DNA from: Hyphomonas sp.
GTDB lineage: Bacteria; Pseudomonadota; Alphaproteobacteria; Caulobacterales; Hyphomonadaceae
Reading direction: 5' to 3'
DNA length: 64,000 nt
Assembly (NCBI RefSeq): GCF_017792385.1
Contig: NZ_CP051230.1
Coordinates: forward strand, 2,108,001 to 2,172,000
Position 1 is the stretch's first letter; each line of letters begins with the position of its first letter. The notes under the pieces are model-generated. The model did no database searches. It saw only the letters and a list, made by a program, of their open reading frames with translations, and was not told the origin of the DNA. The position numbers and the translations under genes are program-made. Positions 8,428-17,280 of the stretch are shown one piece after another.

Positions 8428-9390
8428 TCAGACATAGCCTTCGGCAAGAAGGTCCTTCATGTCGACAATGCCGACCGGGCGTCCGTCTTCAACCACGAAT
8501 GCGTTGGAGATGCGGTGCTCGGTCAGCCGCTTGATGACGGTGGACATGCGCTCTTCCGGCGAGATCGTCCTGGGGGATTCCGTCATGATCGAAGCGGCAT
8601 CAGCCGACAGCTTGCCCGCCAGCATGGCCCGGCGCAGATCACCATCAGTGACCATGCCGACCATGAGGCCGGATGGGTCCAGCACGGCCGCACAGCCCTT
8701 GCGGCCTTCGGAAATGGCGAGAATGACTTCCTCCACGGCGGCGTTGCTGGGGACGGATGGCAAATCATCGGTACGGGCGGCCACATAGTCGCCGGCTGTC
8801 TGCAGGGACCGGCCGAGCTTTCCGCCCGGATGCCGGAAGCCGAATTCTTCCCGAGAGAAGCCGCGCCGGGCCATCAGCACGATGGTCAGGGCGTCGCCGA
8901 GGGCAAGTGACATGGTCGTGGACGATGTTGGAGCCAGGCCATTCGGGCAGGCTTCCGCCACGCTGGGCAGCAGCAGGCGCACATCCGAATACCGGCCCAG
9001 GGTCGATTCCGGGGCCCGGGTCATGCTGATGACCGGGATGGCGTTGCTGCGGCAATAGCGCAGCAGGTCCACCAGTTCGCGGCTCTCGCCGGAATAGGAA
9101 ATTGCGATCACGACCGAGCCGGGCACGATCATGCCGAGATCGCCATGGCTGGCTTCGGTGGGGTGCAGGAAGAAGGAGGGTGTTCCGGTCGAGGCCAGGC
9201 TGGCAGCAATCTTCTGCGCGATGTGGCCGGACTTACCGACGCCGGCCACGATGACATGCCGGTCCGTGGCCATGATAAGGTCCGCGGCTTTCTCGATCGA
9301 TTCGTCCAGCCCGGTTTCAAGCTGTTCCAGCGCGTTTCGCTCGATCCGTATGACGTTTCGTGCGAGGTCGAGATCGGATTCGGTGGTCAA
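8428..9390 (-). CDS. kdsD: D-arabinose-5-phosphate isomerase (KpsF/GutQ family)
   Basis: 320 residues. The start is a TTG (9388-9390) behind GGAGCAGGACA, giving MTTESDLDLARNVI. It converts ribulose-5-phosphate to arabinose-5-phosphate, the first step to Kdo. An N-terminal SIS domain carries VAGVGKSGHIAQKIAASLAS (about 49-68) and HPTEASHGDLGM with the active-site His; two CBS domains follow (about 200-320), one with GMVTDGDLRRA and one ending PVGIVDMKDLLAEG. kdsA lies about 9 kb away on the same strand. The family length (about 320-330) matches. Confidence 0.93.
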   Translation of the reverse strand: MTTESDLDLARNVIRIERNALEQLETGLDESIEKAADLIMATDRHVIVAGVGKSGHIAQKIAASLASTGTPSFFLHPTEASHGDLGMIVPGSVVIAISYSGESRELVDLLRYCRSNAIPVISMTRAPESTLGRYSDVRLLLPSVAEACPNGLAPTSSTTMSLALGDALTIVLMARRGFSREEFGFRHPGGKLGRSLQTAGDYVAARTDDLPSVPSNAAVEEVILAISEGRKGCAAVLDPSGLMVGMVTDGDLRRAMLAGKLSADAASIMTESPRTISPEERMSTVIKRLTEHRISNAFVVEDGRPVGIVDMKDLLAEGYV

Positions 9391-9496
9391 TGTCCTGCTC
9401 CTGCTTCCTGCCCCGCGTTCTGGGTCAGGAGCCTGTGACTGACAAGACGGAAATTCCCGTGGCCCGGCGTCGCGTGTTGCGCGGAAGCGGTGCCGT

Positions 9497-10597
9497 TTAC
9501 TTGATGAGGCCCATCTGGCGGGCTTCGTATTCCGCCACGCTCATGACGCGCGTTTCCGGTTGCTCCACCGGTTCGACCGGTGTTTCGAGCTTGGCGTGGG
9601 CGGCGATTTCCTGAACCGGCGTCTCCTCCGCGGGGTCTGACGCGTCTGACGCGTCGTCGCTACCGCCTTCGGCAATGATCACGCTGATACGCTTGCCATT
9701 CAGCATGGGTTCTGCCGCATCATTGGGATGTATCGGCGTCAGGACGCCGGCGAAGGCGAGTTGGGTGTCATGGGCCGGGTCGTTGAGTGTCGTGAAGGCG
9801 GCTTCGACCAGATCCTCGACATGCGAATTGCGAGACCGGGACGTGTTGCCGCCCAGCATGATCGCGATGACCCGGCGGCCGTCGCGCTTTGCGGAGGTCA
9901 TCAGATTGAAGCCCGATGCACGCGTGTAGCCGGTCTTGATGCCGTCGACGCCATCGACATTTCCGAGCAGTTCGTTGTGGTTCTTGTAGGTGCGTCCAGC
10001 CCATTTGAAACTGCGGGACGAGAAATAGTGGTAGTAGTCTGCATGGTCGGTGAGCATGGCGTCAGCGAGGATGGCCAGGTCGCGCGCCGTGCTCATCTGC
10101 TGCGTGTCAGGCAGCCCGGAGGCGTTGCGGAAGCGGGTGTTGTGCATGCCGAGCGATTTGGCCTTCACGGTCATCAGCTGGGCAAACCGGCTTTCAGACC
10201 GGCCGAGCCGTTCGGCCACGACAACGGCCACGTCATTCGCGGACTTGCTGACAAGGGCGCCGATTGCGTCGCGCACGGTAATGGTCGAGCCGGTGCGCAA
10301 TTTGAGATTGGATGGCGGCTGGCTGGCCGCATGACGCGACACGACAAGGCGTTCGTCGAGGGAGACCTCACCGGCCTTGAGGGCATCGAACAGCATGTAG
10401 AGGGTCATGACCTTGGTGAGGGAGGCCGGATAGCGCGCTTCATCCGCATTGCGGGCGTGCAGCACTTCATGCGTGTCCGCGTCGATCACGATCGAGGCGT
10501 ACTTTTCGGCCGATGCTGTCTGGGCAACCAGGCCCGCCGCCAAAAGCGTCACCGCCAGGGCAAGTGCTTTGACAACAGGTGAGAGGGCAAGCCGCAT
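9497..10597 (-). CDS. dacA: D-alanyl-D-alanine carboxypeptidase, PBP5/6 family
   Basis: 366 residues with a Sec signal (AAGLVAQTASA, cleavage near 30). It trims the terminal D-Ala from peptidoglycan stem peptides in the periplasm. All three catalytic motifs are visible: S59-L-T-K62, S119-A-N121 and K221-T-G223. The C-terminal part is shorter than in E. coli PBP5 and is an acidic low-complexity tail (DDASDASDPAEE) with no obvious amphipathic anchor, so it may be soluble or differently anchored. The ribosome binding site GGAGAG precedes ATG 10597. The start faces the phasin gene across a 230-bp AT-richer region. Confidence 0.93.
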   Translation of the reverse strand: MRLALSPVVKALALAVTLLAAGLVAQTASAEKYASIVIDADTHEVLHARNADEARYPASLTKVMTLYMLFDALKAGEVSLDERLVVSRHAASQPPSNLKLRTGSTITVRDAIGALVSKSANDVAVVVAERLGRSESRFAQLMTVKAKSLGMHNTRFRNASGLPDTQQMSTARDLAILADAMLTDHADYYHYFSSRSFKWAGRTYKNHNELLGNVDGVDGIKTGYTRASGFNLMTSAKRDGRRVIAIMLGGNTSRSRNSHVEDLVEAAFTTLNDPAHDTQLAFAGVLTPIHPNDAAEPMLNGKRISVIIAEGGSDDASDASDPAEETPVQEIAAHAKLETPVEPVEQPETRVMSVAEYEARQMGLIK

Positions 10598-10750
10598 CGT
10601 GTTCTCTCCAAGAATTGAGTTAACCCCGAGCCCCGGAGCCTAAACTAGAGTCCGGCAAATCGGTTGACCAGATGTTAACACAGGGGTCCGCCTGACAAAT
10701 CCGTAATCTATTTTTAGGGGATGCAAGTTTCGTGCGAAATTTTAAATGCT

Positions 10751-10777
10751 GCACCGCACAATAATTGTTGCAATTGC
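10751..10777 (+). promoter_or_regulatory. Candidate PhaR-type operator upstream of the phasin gene
   Basis: An AT-rich patch between dacA and the phasin gene contains GCACCGCACAATAATTGTTG followed by CAATTGC, with a palindromic ACAATAATTGT core flanked by TGC/GCA elements. PHA repressors of the PhaR family in alphaproteobacteria bind TGC/GCA-rich inverted sites before phasin genes, so this is a plausible operator 50 to 75 bp before the ATG. No experimental consensus could be checked here. Confidence 0.35.
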
Positions 10778-10827
10778 TCATAATTTACGCTAGGTTAGCG
10801 GACATAGCGTGATAAAGGATCTCCCTC

Positions 10828-11256
10828 ATGGCGACTGCAAAGAAGACCACCCCGAAGTCTGCCCCGAAAGCCAAAGCGGAAGCGCGCGTGGCCGACTCGG
10901 CGACCAAGATGATTGATGAAGGCATGGAAAAGATGACCGGTTTCGCAGACAAGTTCGGCGACTATGCCGAAGGCGGCTTCAAGGCATTCGCCGAGCAGGC
11001 AGCCTCCTCCTCCGAAATGATGCGGACGCTTGGCGCGCGCAACATGGATTTCTTTGCACGCACCCTGGAACAGGGCGTGGAAGCCACCCAGTCGCTGACG
11101 AGCGCGAAAGACCCGCGCGAAGCGATGGAAATCCAGTCCGGCTTTGCCAAGAACCTGTTCTCGGCCTACACGTCCGAAATGAGCGCACAGGCTGAACTCT
11201 GCATGGCTGCGTGGCGCGACGCCGCGAAGCCTTTCATGGCGTTCGCCAGCAAGTAA
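10828..11256 (+). CDS. Phasin family protein (PHA granule-associated)
   Basis: 142 residues with a good AAAGGA ribosome binding site. A Lys/Ala-rich N-terminus (about 1-25) is followed by a long amphipathic helical phasin domain: MTGFADKFGDYAEGGFKAF, NMDFFARTLEQGVEATQSL and a final MSAQAELCMAAWRDAAKPF. Phasins coat polyhydroxyalkanoate granules and limit their size, so the organism probably stores PHA, although no phaC is in this window. It is monocistronic, followed by a strong terminator. Confidence 0.88.
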   Translation: MATAKKTTPKSAPKAKAEARVADSATKMIDEGMEKMTGFADKFGDYAEGGFKAFAEQAASSSEMMRTLGARNMDFFARTLEQGVEATQSLTSAKDPREAMEIQSGFAKNLFSAYTSEMSAQAELCMAAWRDAAKPFMAFASK

Positions 11257-11314
11257 GACCCGCTTTTCCCGGTCTGGCAGTCAGGTCGGGGCGTAGAGTG
11301 GCGTAGACTGAATG

Positions 11315-11346
11315 GAGCCGGGCCTGATTGGCCCGGTTCTTTTTTT
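11315..11346 (+). terminator. Rho-independent terminator after the phasin gene
   Basis: Ten-base-pair stem (GAGCCGGGCC / GGCCCGGTTC, one G-T pair) with loop TGATT, followed by TTTTTTT. It lies 59 bp after the phasin stop. Confidence 0.92.
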
Positions 11347-11402
11347 GCGGCTTTCCCTGACGTCGCGGGTGCAAACTGCCGGGATTGGCCTAGATTGTCT
11401 GC

Positions 11403-11798
11403 ATGACCGATTTCCTCGACTTCCAGGCATTGGCCCGGCCGACTTCTCCCAACACCTATCTGCTGGCCCCGTCCGGCTTTGCCGATGAGGCATCACCGGA
11501 TGCGGAGAGCCCCGTATTCGACTGCACACAGGCCGAACTGTTCAGCCAGGTGGAGGCGCTGGTCGCCTCGCGCAAGGATTGGCGGTTGAAGGCGCTGGAT
11601 GCCCAGGCGGGCCGGATCAGCTTCATTGCCGTCACCCGGTTCTTCCGCTTCAAGGATGATGTCGACATTGCGGTATTGCCAGCAGGTGATGATGCCGACG
11701 GTTCCACACTGGCGATCTACTCTGCCTCGCGCGTCGGTTACAGCGATCTCGGGGCGAATGCGAAACGTGTTGGCGAGATTCTCACCAGCCTGCGCTGA
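11403..11798 (+). CDS. DUF1499 domain-containing protein
   Basis: 131 residues, no signal peptide or membrane segment. The DUF1499 pattern is clear: a middle FDCTQAELFSQVEALVASRK helix, an EARSxTLRFKDD-like core here read as SFIAVTRFFRFKDDVDIAVL, and the ending SRVGYSDLGANAKRVGEIL. The function of this family is not established. It stands between the phasin terminator and clpS with 76 bp before clpS, so it might share a transcript with clpSA. Confidence 0.82.
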   Translation: MTDFLDFQALARPTSPNTYLLAPSGFADEASPDAESPVFDCTQAELFSQVEALVASRKDWRLKALDAQAGRISFIAVTRFFRFKDDVDIAVLPAGDDADGSTLAIYSASRVGYSDLGANAKRVGEILTSLR

Positions 11799-11874
11799 CT
11801 TGAAATCGGGCAGTTTGTGCTTTTGCCATGCTTGTGCCCTTCAAAGTCCGGCAAGAACGTATATCTTGATAAAC

Positions 11875-12273
11875 ATGAGCGGCGACATGATTCATGCAAT
11901 CCAGACTCCGCCCCGGCTCAATGAGCCGGGACCGGGCGGCCCTCCGGGGGGCGGCCAGACCGGTGACGAGGATGGAACGAATTTCGGCCTGTCCACGCAA
12001 ACGCGTGTGCGGACGAAGAAGCCGTCGCTCTATCGTGTGCTGCTGCTGAACGACGACTACACGCCGATGGAGTTCGTGGTTTACATCCTGGAACAGTTCT
12101 TCAACCGCTCCCGGGAACAGGCGACGCGCATCATGCTCCATGTCCACCAGAAGGGTGTGGGGCTGTGCGGGGTTTATACCTACGAAGTGGCCGAAACGAA
12201 GGTCGCGCAGGTATTGGACCTTGCCAAACGCCATGAACATCCTCTCCAATGTGTCATGGAGAAAGACGACTAG
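11875..12273 (+). CDS. clpS: ATP-dependent Clp protease adaptor
   Basis: 132 residues from ATG 11875 (ATG 11887 is possible). ClpS delivers N-degron substrates to ClpAP. The core SLYRVLLLNDDYTPMEFVVY and HVHQKGVGLCGVYTYEVAETK contain the NDDYTPM binding-pocket segment and the family His residues. The first 45 residues form a Gly/Pro-rich tail (GPGGPPGGGQTGDEDG) that would be the flexible N-terminal extension acting on ClpA. clpA starts 27 bp later, so they are co-transcribed, the usual alphaproteobacterial arrangement. Confidence 0.95.
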   Translation: MSGDMIHAIQTPPRLNEPGPGGPPGGGQTGDEDGTNFGLSTQTRVRTKKPSLYRVLLLNDDYTPMEFVVYILEQFFNRSREQATRIMLHVHQKGVGLCGVYTYEVAETKVAQVLDLAKRHEHPLQCVMEKDD

Positions 12274-12300
12274 AAACACTCATCCCGGAAGGCCAACCCT

Positions 12301-14622
12301 TTGCCACGCTTGTCCCCCTCCTTAGAGACCGCCCTTGAAAAGGCCCTGACTTTCGCCTCTGAGCGTGATCATGAATACGCCACATTGGAGCATTTGCTGC
12401 TCGCGCTGACGGAAGATGAGCATGCCCGGGAAGTCATGGGCGCCTGCAAGGTCGATATTGAAGCCCTCAGCGCCGATCTCAGCCGCTATATTGATGAAGA
12501 ACTTTCCAGCCTGACCGTCGATGACGGGGAAGGCCGTGTACAGCCGACCGCTGCCTTCCAGCGCGTCGTGCAGCGCGCCATCCTGCATGTCGAGAGTTCC
12601 GGCCGGGACGAAGTGACCGGTGCCAATGTCCTGGTGTCGATCTTTTCCGAGCGTGAAAGCCATGCCGCCTACTTCCTGCAGGAGCAGGACATGACGCGGT
12701 ACGACGCCGTGAACTTCATTTCGCATGGCGTGGCGAAGCAGCCGGGCATGTCCCGCCCGTCCAGCCCGCGCGGATCGGAAGGCACGGAAGAGGAGCCCGT
12801 CAAGCAGGGGCATGAGGCGCTCGACGCCTATTGCGTGAACCTCAATGACAAGGCCCGCTCCGGCAAGATCGACCCGTTGATCGGCCGGGATCTGGAAGTG
12901 AATCGCTGCATCGAGGTGTTGTGCCGCCGCAGCAAGAACAATCCGATCCTGGTCGGGGACCCGGGCGTCGGCAAGACGGCCATCGCCGAAGGTCTGGCCA
13001 AGAAGATCGTCGACGGCGAAGCCCCGGAAATTCTGGACGATGCGGTGATCTGGTCGCTCGACATGGGCGCCCTGCTGGCCGGCACGCGGTATCGCGGTGA
13101 TTTCGAGGAACGCCTCAAATCCGTGATGAAGGAACTGGAACAGCAGGAAAAGGCCATCCTGTTCATTGACGAGATCCACACGATCATCGGCGCCGGGGCC
13201 ACGTCCGGCGGTGCGATGGATGCGTCGAACCTGCTGAAACCGGCGCTGCAGTCCGGTGGCCTGCGGTGCATGGGATCGACCACGTTCAAGGAATACAAGC
13301 AGCATTTCGAAAAGGACCGGGCCCTGTCCCGCCGGTTCCGGAAGATCGATGTCGTGGAACCGACTGTTCCGGACACGGTGAAGATCCTGACCGGCCTGAA
13401 ATCCCGGTTCGAGGACTTCCACGGGCTGCGCTACACCAATGACGCCATCAAGGCGGCGGTCGAACTGGCAGATCGGTACATCACGGACCGCAAACTGCCG
13501 GACAAGGCCATCGACGTGATCGACGAGGCCGGTGCCGCGCAATGGCTGCTGCCCGCGTCCAAACGCAAGAAGACGGTGGGCCAGAAGGACATTGAGGCTG
13601 TCGTGGCCAAAATTGCCCGCATTCCTCCCAAACAGGTTTCGACCGACGACGCGGCGGCGCTCAAATCCCTGGAGACCGATCTCAAGCGCGTGGTGTTCGG
13701 CCAGACCGAGGCCATCGAGGCCCTGTCGGCGTCAATCAAGCTGGCCCGGGCCGGGCTGCGCGAGCCGAACAAGCCGATCGGATCGTACCTCTTCACCGGG
13801 CCGACCGGGGTCGGCAAGACGGAAGTGGCCAAGCAACTCGCCTCCATCATGGGGGTCGAGATGCTGCGTTTCGACATGTCGGAATACATGGAGCGCCACA
13901 CCGTGTCCCGTCTGATCGGCGCGCCTCCGGGCTATGTCGGGTATGATGAGGGCGGCCTTCTGACAGATGGTGTGGACCAGCATCCGCATTGTGTCCTGTT
14001 GCTGGACGAAATCGAGAAGGCCCATCCGGACCTGTTCAACATCCTGCTGCAGGTGATGGACAATGGCGCCCTGACGGATGCCAATGGCCGCAAGGTGGAT
14101 TTCCGGAATGTCATCTTGATCATGACCACCAATGCCGGTGCGGCGGATGCGTCCAAGCATTCGATCGGATTCGGCCGTGGCAAGAAGGATGACGAGCAGG
14201 AAGAGGCGCTGAAACGCCTGTTCACGCCGGAATTCCGCAACCGTCTCGACGCGACCATCACCTTTGGTGGCCTGACGCCGGAAATCATCGACCGTGTGGT
14301 CGAGAAGTTCATCCTTCAGCTGGAAGTCCAGCTGGAAGACCGGAACGTCTCGATCAAGATCACCAAGGCTGCGCGCGACTGGCTGGCCAAACGTGGCTTC
14401 GATGCCGATATGGGTGCCCGCCCGCTGGCCCGAACGATCCAGGAACACGTCAAGAAGCCGATGGCGGAGGAGCTCCTGTTCGGATCCCTGCAGAAGGGCG
14501 GCGTGGTCCAGATCGATATCGACAAGGAGGACGAGGAAAAGCTCTCGTTCAAATATGTCGCCGAGAAGCCGAAGAAGAAAAAGCCGGCTGCCAAGAAAGG
14601 CTCCGCCGAAGAGCCGGCCTGA
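12301..14622 (+). CDS. clpA: ATP-dependent Clp protease ATP-binding subunit
   Basis: 773 residues. The start is TTG 12301 behind GGAAGG, giving MPRLSPSLETALEKAL, which aligns with ClpA N-termini. The double ClpN repeat (about 1-140) is followed by AAA+ D1 with Walker A GDPGVGKT (about 220) and D2 with GPTGVGKT (about 500). An IGF loop (SKHSIGFGRG, about 620) for ClpP docking is present, so it is ClpA rather than ClpB. A Lys/Ala-rich tail (KPKKKKPAAKK) ends the protein. It unfolds proteins for ClpP; clpP is not in the window. clpS precedes it and a terminator follows. Confidence 0.96.
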   Translation: MPRLSPSLETALEKALTFASERDHEYATLEHLLLALTEDEHAREVMGACKVDIEALSADLSRYIDEELSSLTVDDGEGRVQPTAAFQRVVQRAILHVESSGRDEVTGANVLVSIFSERESHAAYFLQEQDMTRYDAVNFISHGVAKQPGMSRPSSPRGSEGTEEEPVKQGHEALDAYCVNLNDKARSGKIDPLIGRDLEVNRCIEVLCRRSKNNPILVGDPGVGKTAIAEGLAKKIVDGEAPEILDDAVIWSLDMGALLAGTRYRGDFEERLKSVMKELEQQEKAILFIDEIHTIIGAGATSGGAMDASNLLKPALQSGGLRCMGSTTFKEYKQHFEKDRALSRRFRKIDVVEPTVPDTVKILTGLKSRFEDFHGLRYTNDAIKAAVELADRYITDRKLPDKAIDVIDEAGAAQWLLPASKRKKTVGQKDIEAVVAKIARIPPKQVSTDDAAALKSLETDLKRVVFGQTEAIEALSASIKLARAGLREPNKPIGSYLFTGPTGVGKTEVAKQLASIMGVEMLRFDMSEYMERHTVSRLIGAPPGYVGYDEGGLLTDGVDQHPHCVLLLDEIEKAHPDLFNILLQVMDNGALTDANGRKVDFRNVILIMTTNAGAADASKHSIGFGRGKKDDEQEEALKRLFTPEFRNRLDATITFGGLTPEIIDRVVEKFILQLEVQLEDRNVSIKITKAARDWLAKRGFDADMGARPLARTIQEHVKKPMAEELLFGSLQKGGVVQIDIDKEDEEKLSFKYVAEKPKKKKPAAKKGSAEEPA

Positions 14623-14651
14623 GACTGCCGGTCATTTTCGGACTGATTTGG

Positions 14652-14678
14652 AAGGGCTGCCCGTGGGGCAGCCCTTTT
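14652..14678 (+). terminator. Rho-independent terminator after clpA
   Basis: Perfect 11-bp stem (AAGGGCTGCCC / GGGCAGCCCTT) with a GTG loop, ending in TTTT. The T run is short, but the stem is strong and sits 29 bp after the clpA stop. Confidence 0.85.
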
Positions 14679-14727
14679 GCATTCCGGCAAGGCGGGTATC
14701 CTTTCCGGCAAAACGGGAGGAAATCAC

Positions 14728-15930
14728 ATGTCAGTTGGCGTCAGTGGCGCGTGCGAACCGAAATTCGCCGCGGTGAAGGAAGCGTTCGAACGCAATTTTG
14801 CAGAGCGGGGCGAAGTGGGCGCGTCGGTCTGCCTGTCGGTGAACGGGGAAACACAGGTCGACCTGTGGGGCGGCATGGCCAATCCGGAGTCCCGGGATCC
14901 GTGGCGGGAAGACACGATCTCCATCGTGTTCTCCTGCTCCAAGGCCGCGACGGCCCTGTGCGCGCACATCCTGATCGATCGGGGCGAACTGGATCCTGAT
15001 GCGCTGGTCTCGAAATACTGGCCCGAATTCGCCAGGAACGGCAAAGAAAAGACGACCGTCCGCATGATGCTCAACCATGAGAGCGCCTTGCCCACGTTGA
15101 GGGAGCCCGTACGCCCCGGCGGCTTCACCGACTGGGAGTACATGATCCAGCGCATGGAAGACGAGGAAGCGTTTTGGGAGCCGGGGACGCGCAATGGCTA
15201 TCACATGATCAATTTCGGCTGGACGGTTGGCGAACTGGTTCGTCGTGTGTCCGGCAAGTCGCTCGGCACTTTCTTCCGCGAGGAAGTGGCCGACAAGACG
15301 GGTGCCCGTTTCTGGCTCGGCCTGCCGGAAAGCGAAGAGGTGCACATCGCCCCGATCATTCCCTATGCGCCGAAGCCGGATGATGTGCCGACCGAATTCG
15401 GGATCCGGCTGATGACGGATCCCGACTCGATCCAGCACAAGAGTTTCATGAACAATGGCGGCTGGGACTTCAACGACCGCAAATCGCAGGCGGCCGAGAT
15501 CGGCGGCGGCGGCGGCCTGTCGAATGCGCGCGGTCAGGTGGCGATGTACACGCCGCTGGCCCTCAATGATGGCACCCTGGTGTCCCGGGACCGGCTTCAG
15601 GCGATGAGCATGGTGACGACGGCAACCCAGCGCGACGCCACCTTGCTGATCCCCACACGGTTCGGTCCGGGCTTCATGAAATCCATGGACAATCGCGCGC
15701 TCAATCTGGGCCCGGGAACCAGCGTCATCATGGGTGAGCGCGCCTTTGGCCATGTCGGGGCCGGCGGGTCCATCGGGTTCGCAGACCCCGAAGCGGGCCT
15801 CGCCTTCAGCTACACGATGAACCAGATGGGCAATGGCATCCTGGTCAATGACCGCGCCCAGAGCCTGATCGATGCGGCCTACCAGTCGCTCGGATACCGG
15901 ACCAATGCCCCGGGTGTGTGGGTCCGGTAG
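14728..15930 (+). CDS. Serine hydrolase, beta-lactamase/family VIII esterase-like
   Basis: 400 residues from ATG 14728, behind a good GGGAGG ribosome binding site. The nucleophile motif S-C-S-K lies in SIVFSCSKAATALCAH (about 70-85). A tyrosine motif follows in NGYHMINFGWTVGE, and a late GHVGAGGSIGFADPEAG replaces KTG, as in class C related esterases. No signal peptide, so it is probably cytoplasmic, as most EstB-like carboxylesterases are. The substrate is unknown. Monocistronic between two convergent or terminated units. Confidence 0.82.
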   Translation: MSVGVSGACEPKFAAVKEAFERNFAERGEVGASVCLSVNGETQVDLWGGMANPESRDPWREDTISIVFSCSKAATALCAHILIDRGELDPDALVSKYWPEFARNGKEKTTVRMMLNHESALPTLREPVRPGGFTDWEYMIQRMEDEEAFWEPGTRNGYHMINFGWTVGELVRRVSGKSLGTFFREEVADKTGARFWLGLPESEEVHIAPIIPYAPKPDDVPTEFGIRLMTDPDSIQHKSFMNNGGWDFNDRKSQAAEIGGGGGLSNARGQVAMYTPLALNDGTLVSRDRLQAMSMVTTATQRDATLLIPTRFGPGFMKSMDNRALNLGPGTSVIMGERAFGHVGAGGSIGFADPEAGLAFSYTMNQMGNGILVNDRAQSLIDAAYQSLGYRTNAPGVWVR

Positions 15931-15942
15931 GACGGCGCCCGA

Positions 15943-17205
15943 TCAGCCATCATCATTGGCCTCACCGATGCCGGTGGTCTGCAGTTTGCCGGCCTTGGCG
16001 GCCTGTGCGCGGGCGACCGCGTCGCTGCGCGCGGGCGGGGCCATGATTTCCGGCGGGTCTGTTTCCTGCAGGTAGATGGTGCGGCTCGGAAAGGCGAAGC
16101 CGGTCCCGGCCCGTTCGATGATCTCCATCACGGCGACCGCGAATTCTTCCTTGATCTCAAGCCACTCGCCCCAATTCTTCGTGTGGGTGAAGGCGTAGAT
16201 CAGGAAGTCGATGGAACTGGCATTGAAGCTGTCGACGCGCACGAACAGGGCGGCTTCCGGCGGCTTGGCGAAGCGGTCATCATTCCACAGCCAGGCCTCG
16301 ATCTCGTCGCGAATGTATTTCAGCTGGTCGACCGTGGTGCGGTACTCGACACCCACCACCCATTTGATGCGGCGGTGGGTCATGCGGGAGAAATTGGTCA
16401 CCGCGGCGTCCGACAGCGCGCTGTTGGGCACATAGACCGGGCTCTTGTCGAACCGGCGTACCAGGGTGGAGCGGAAATTGATCTTCTCGACCGTGCCTTC
16501 GACCACGCCATCCACCTGGATCCATTCGCCGGGAATGAACCGCTTCTCGGAGATGATCAGCAGGCCGGAAATGAGGTTCTTGAACAGATCCTGTGCGCCG
16601 AGGCCGACCGCAATGCCGAGCACGCCGAGGCCGGCGAGAAGGGGGGCGATCTGGATGCCCCATTGCTCGGCCACGGCCCCGAGGCCCAGCACGATCAGGA
16701 TGATCTGCAAGGCCTTGACCATCCAGTCGACGGCCGCCGGCGACAGGGCGGACCGCAGTCCGCTGAACAGGAATTCGAAGGCATGCACTGCGCGCGACAG
16801 GGTCCAGAAGACCGCCAGCGTGATGATCGAGCGCAGGACCCGCGTGGCGTAGATTTCCGCCTCGCCGGAAATATTGGTCACCTGCAATGCGATGTAGATG
16901 CCGATGATGACCGGCACGATCTTGAGCGGCGTGGCGATGGATTTGACGAGGGCGTCGTCGAAGCCGGATTTCGTGCCGGATGCAAACCGCATGACCGTCT
17001 TCACAATGATACGCGCGAACACGCCCCGCACCATCAATGCAATCATGATGATGAGGACGGCGATGGTGATCTCGCCATAGGTCAGTCCATAGGCCCCGTC
17101 ATTCCAGACGCTGGCAATGAAGGCTGCGGGTTCGAGGGCCCAGTCCGGGGCAGCGTTTGCAAACCAGTCGGGCAATTGGGAATCTTCCATGTCCGGCTCC
17201 ATCAT
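15943..17205 (-). CDS. Mechanosensitive ion channel, MscS family
   Basis: 420 residues (a start at ATG 17190 would also work). Four hydrophobic helices at about 35-55, 90-110, 120-145 and 170-200 lead into the pore/beta domain signature AVGLGAQDLFKNLISGLLII, then FIPGEWIQVDGVVEGTVEKI and PNSALSDAAVTNFSR. Such channels open under membrane tension to release osmolytes. The extra TM helices make it larger than E. coli MscS (286 residues). The gene is convergent with the serine hydrolase, 12 bp apart. Confidence 0.9.
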   Translation of the reverse strand: MMEPDMEDSQLPDWFANAAPDWALEPAAFIASVWNDGAYGLTYGEITIAVLIIMIALMVRGVFARIIVKTVMRFASGTKSGFDDALVKSIATPLKIVPVIIGIYIALQVTNISGEAEIYATRVLRSIITLAVFWTLSRAVHAFEFLFSGLRSALSPAAVDWMVKALQIILIVLGLGAVAEQWGIQIAPLLAGLGVLGIAVGLGAQDLFKNLISGLLIISEKRFIPGEWIQVDGVVEGTVEKINFRSTLVRRFDKSPVYVPNSALSDAAVTNFSRMTHRRIKWVVGVEYRTTVDQLKYIRDEIEAWLWNDDRFAKPPEAALFVRVDSFNASSIDFLIYAFTHTKNWGEWLEIKEEFAVAVMEIIERAGTGFAFPSRTIYLQETDPPEIMAPPARSDAVARAQAAKAGKLQTTGIGEANDDG

Positions 17206-17280
17206 GTTGACCGGGCCGGGCCCGGAAGGGTGGAGTGCCGTTTGCTAAGGTGAGTTCCCCGGCCTGTGAAGGCTCGCGGG

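Noticed and set aside
9640..9660. Short tandem repeat TCTGACGCG in the 3' part of dacA
   Set aside because: Two copies only, encoding the acidic ASDASD tail; simple low-complexity coding sequence.
10618..10680. TTAAC motifs as CtrA binding sites upstream of dacA
   Set aside because: The spacing does not fit the TTAA-N7-TTAA consensus.
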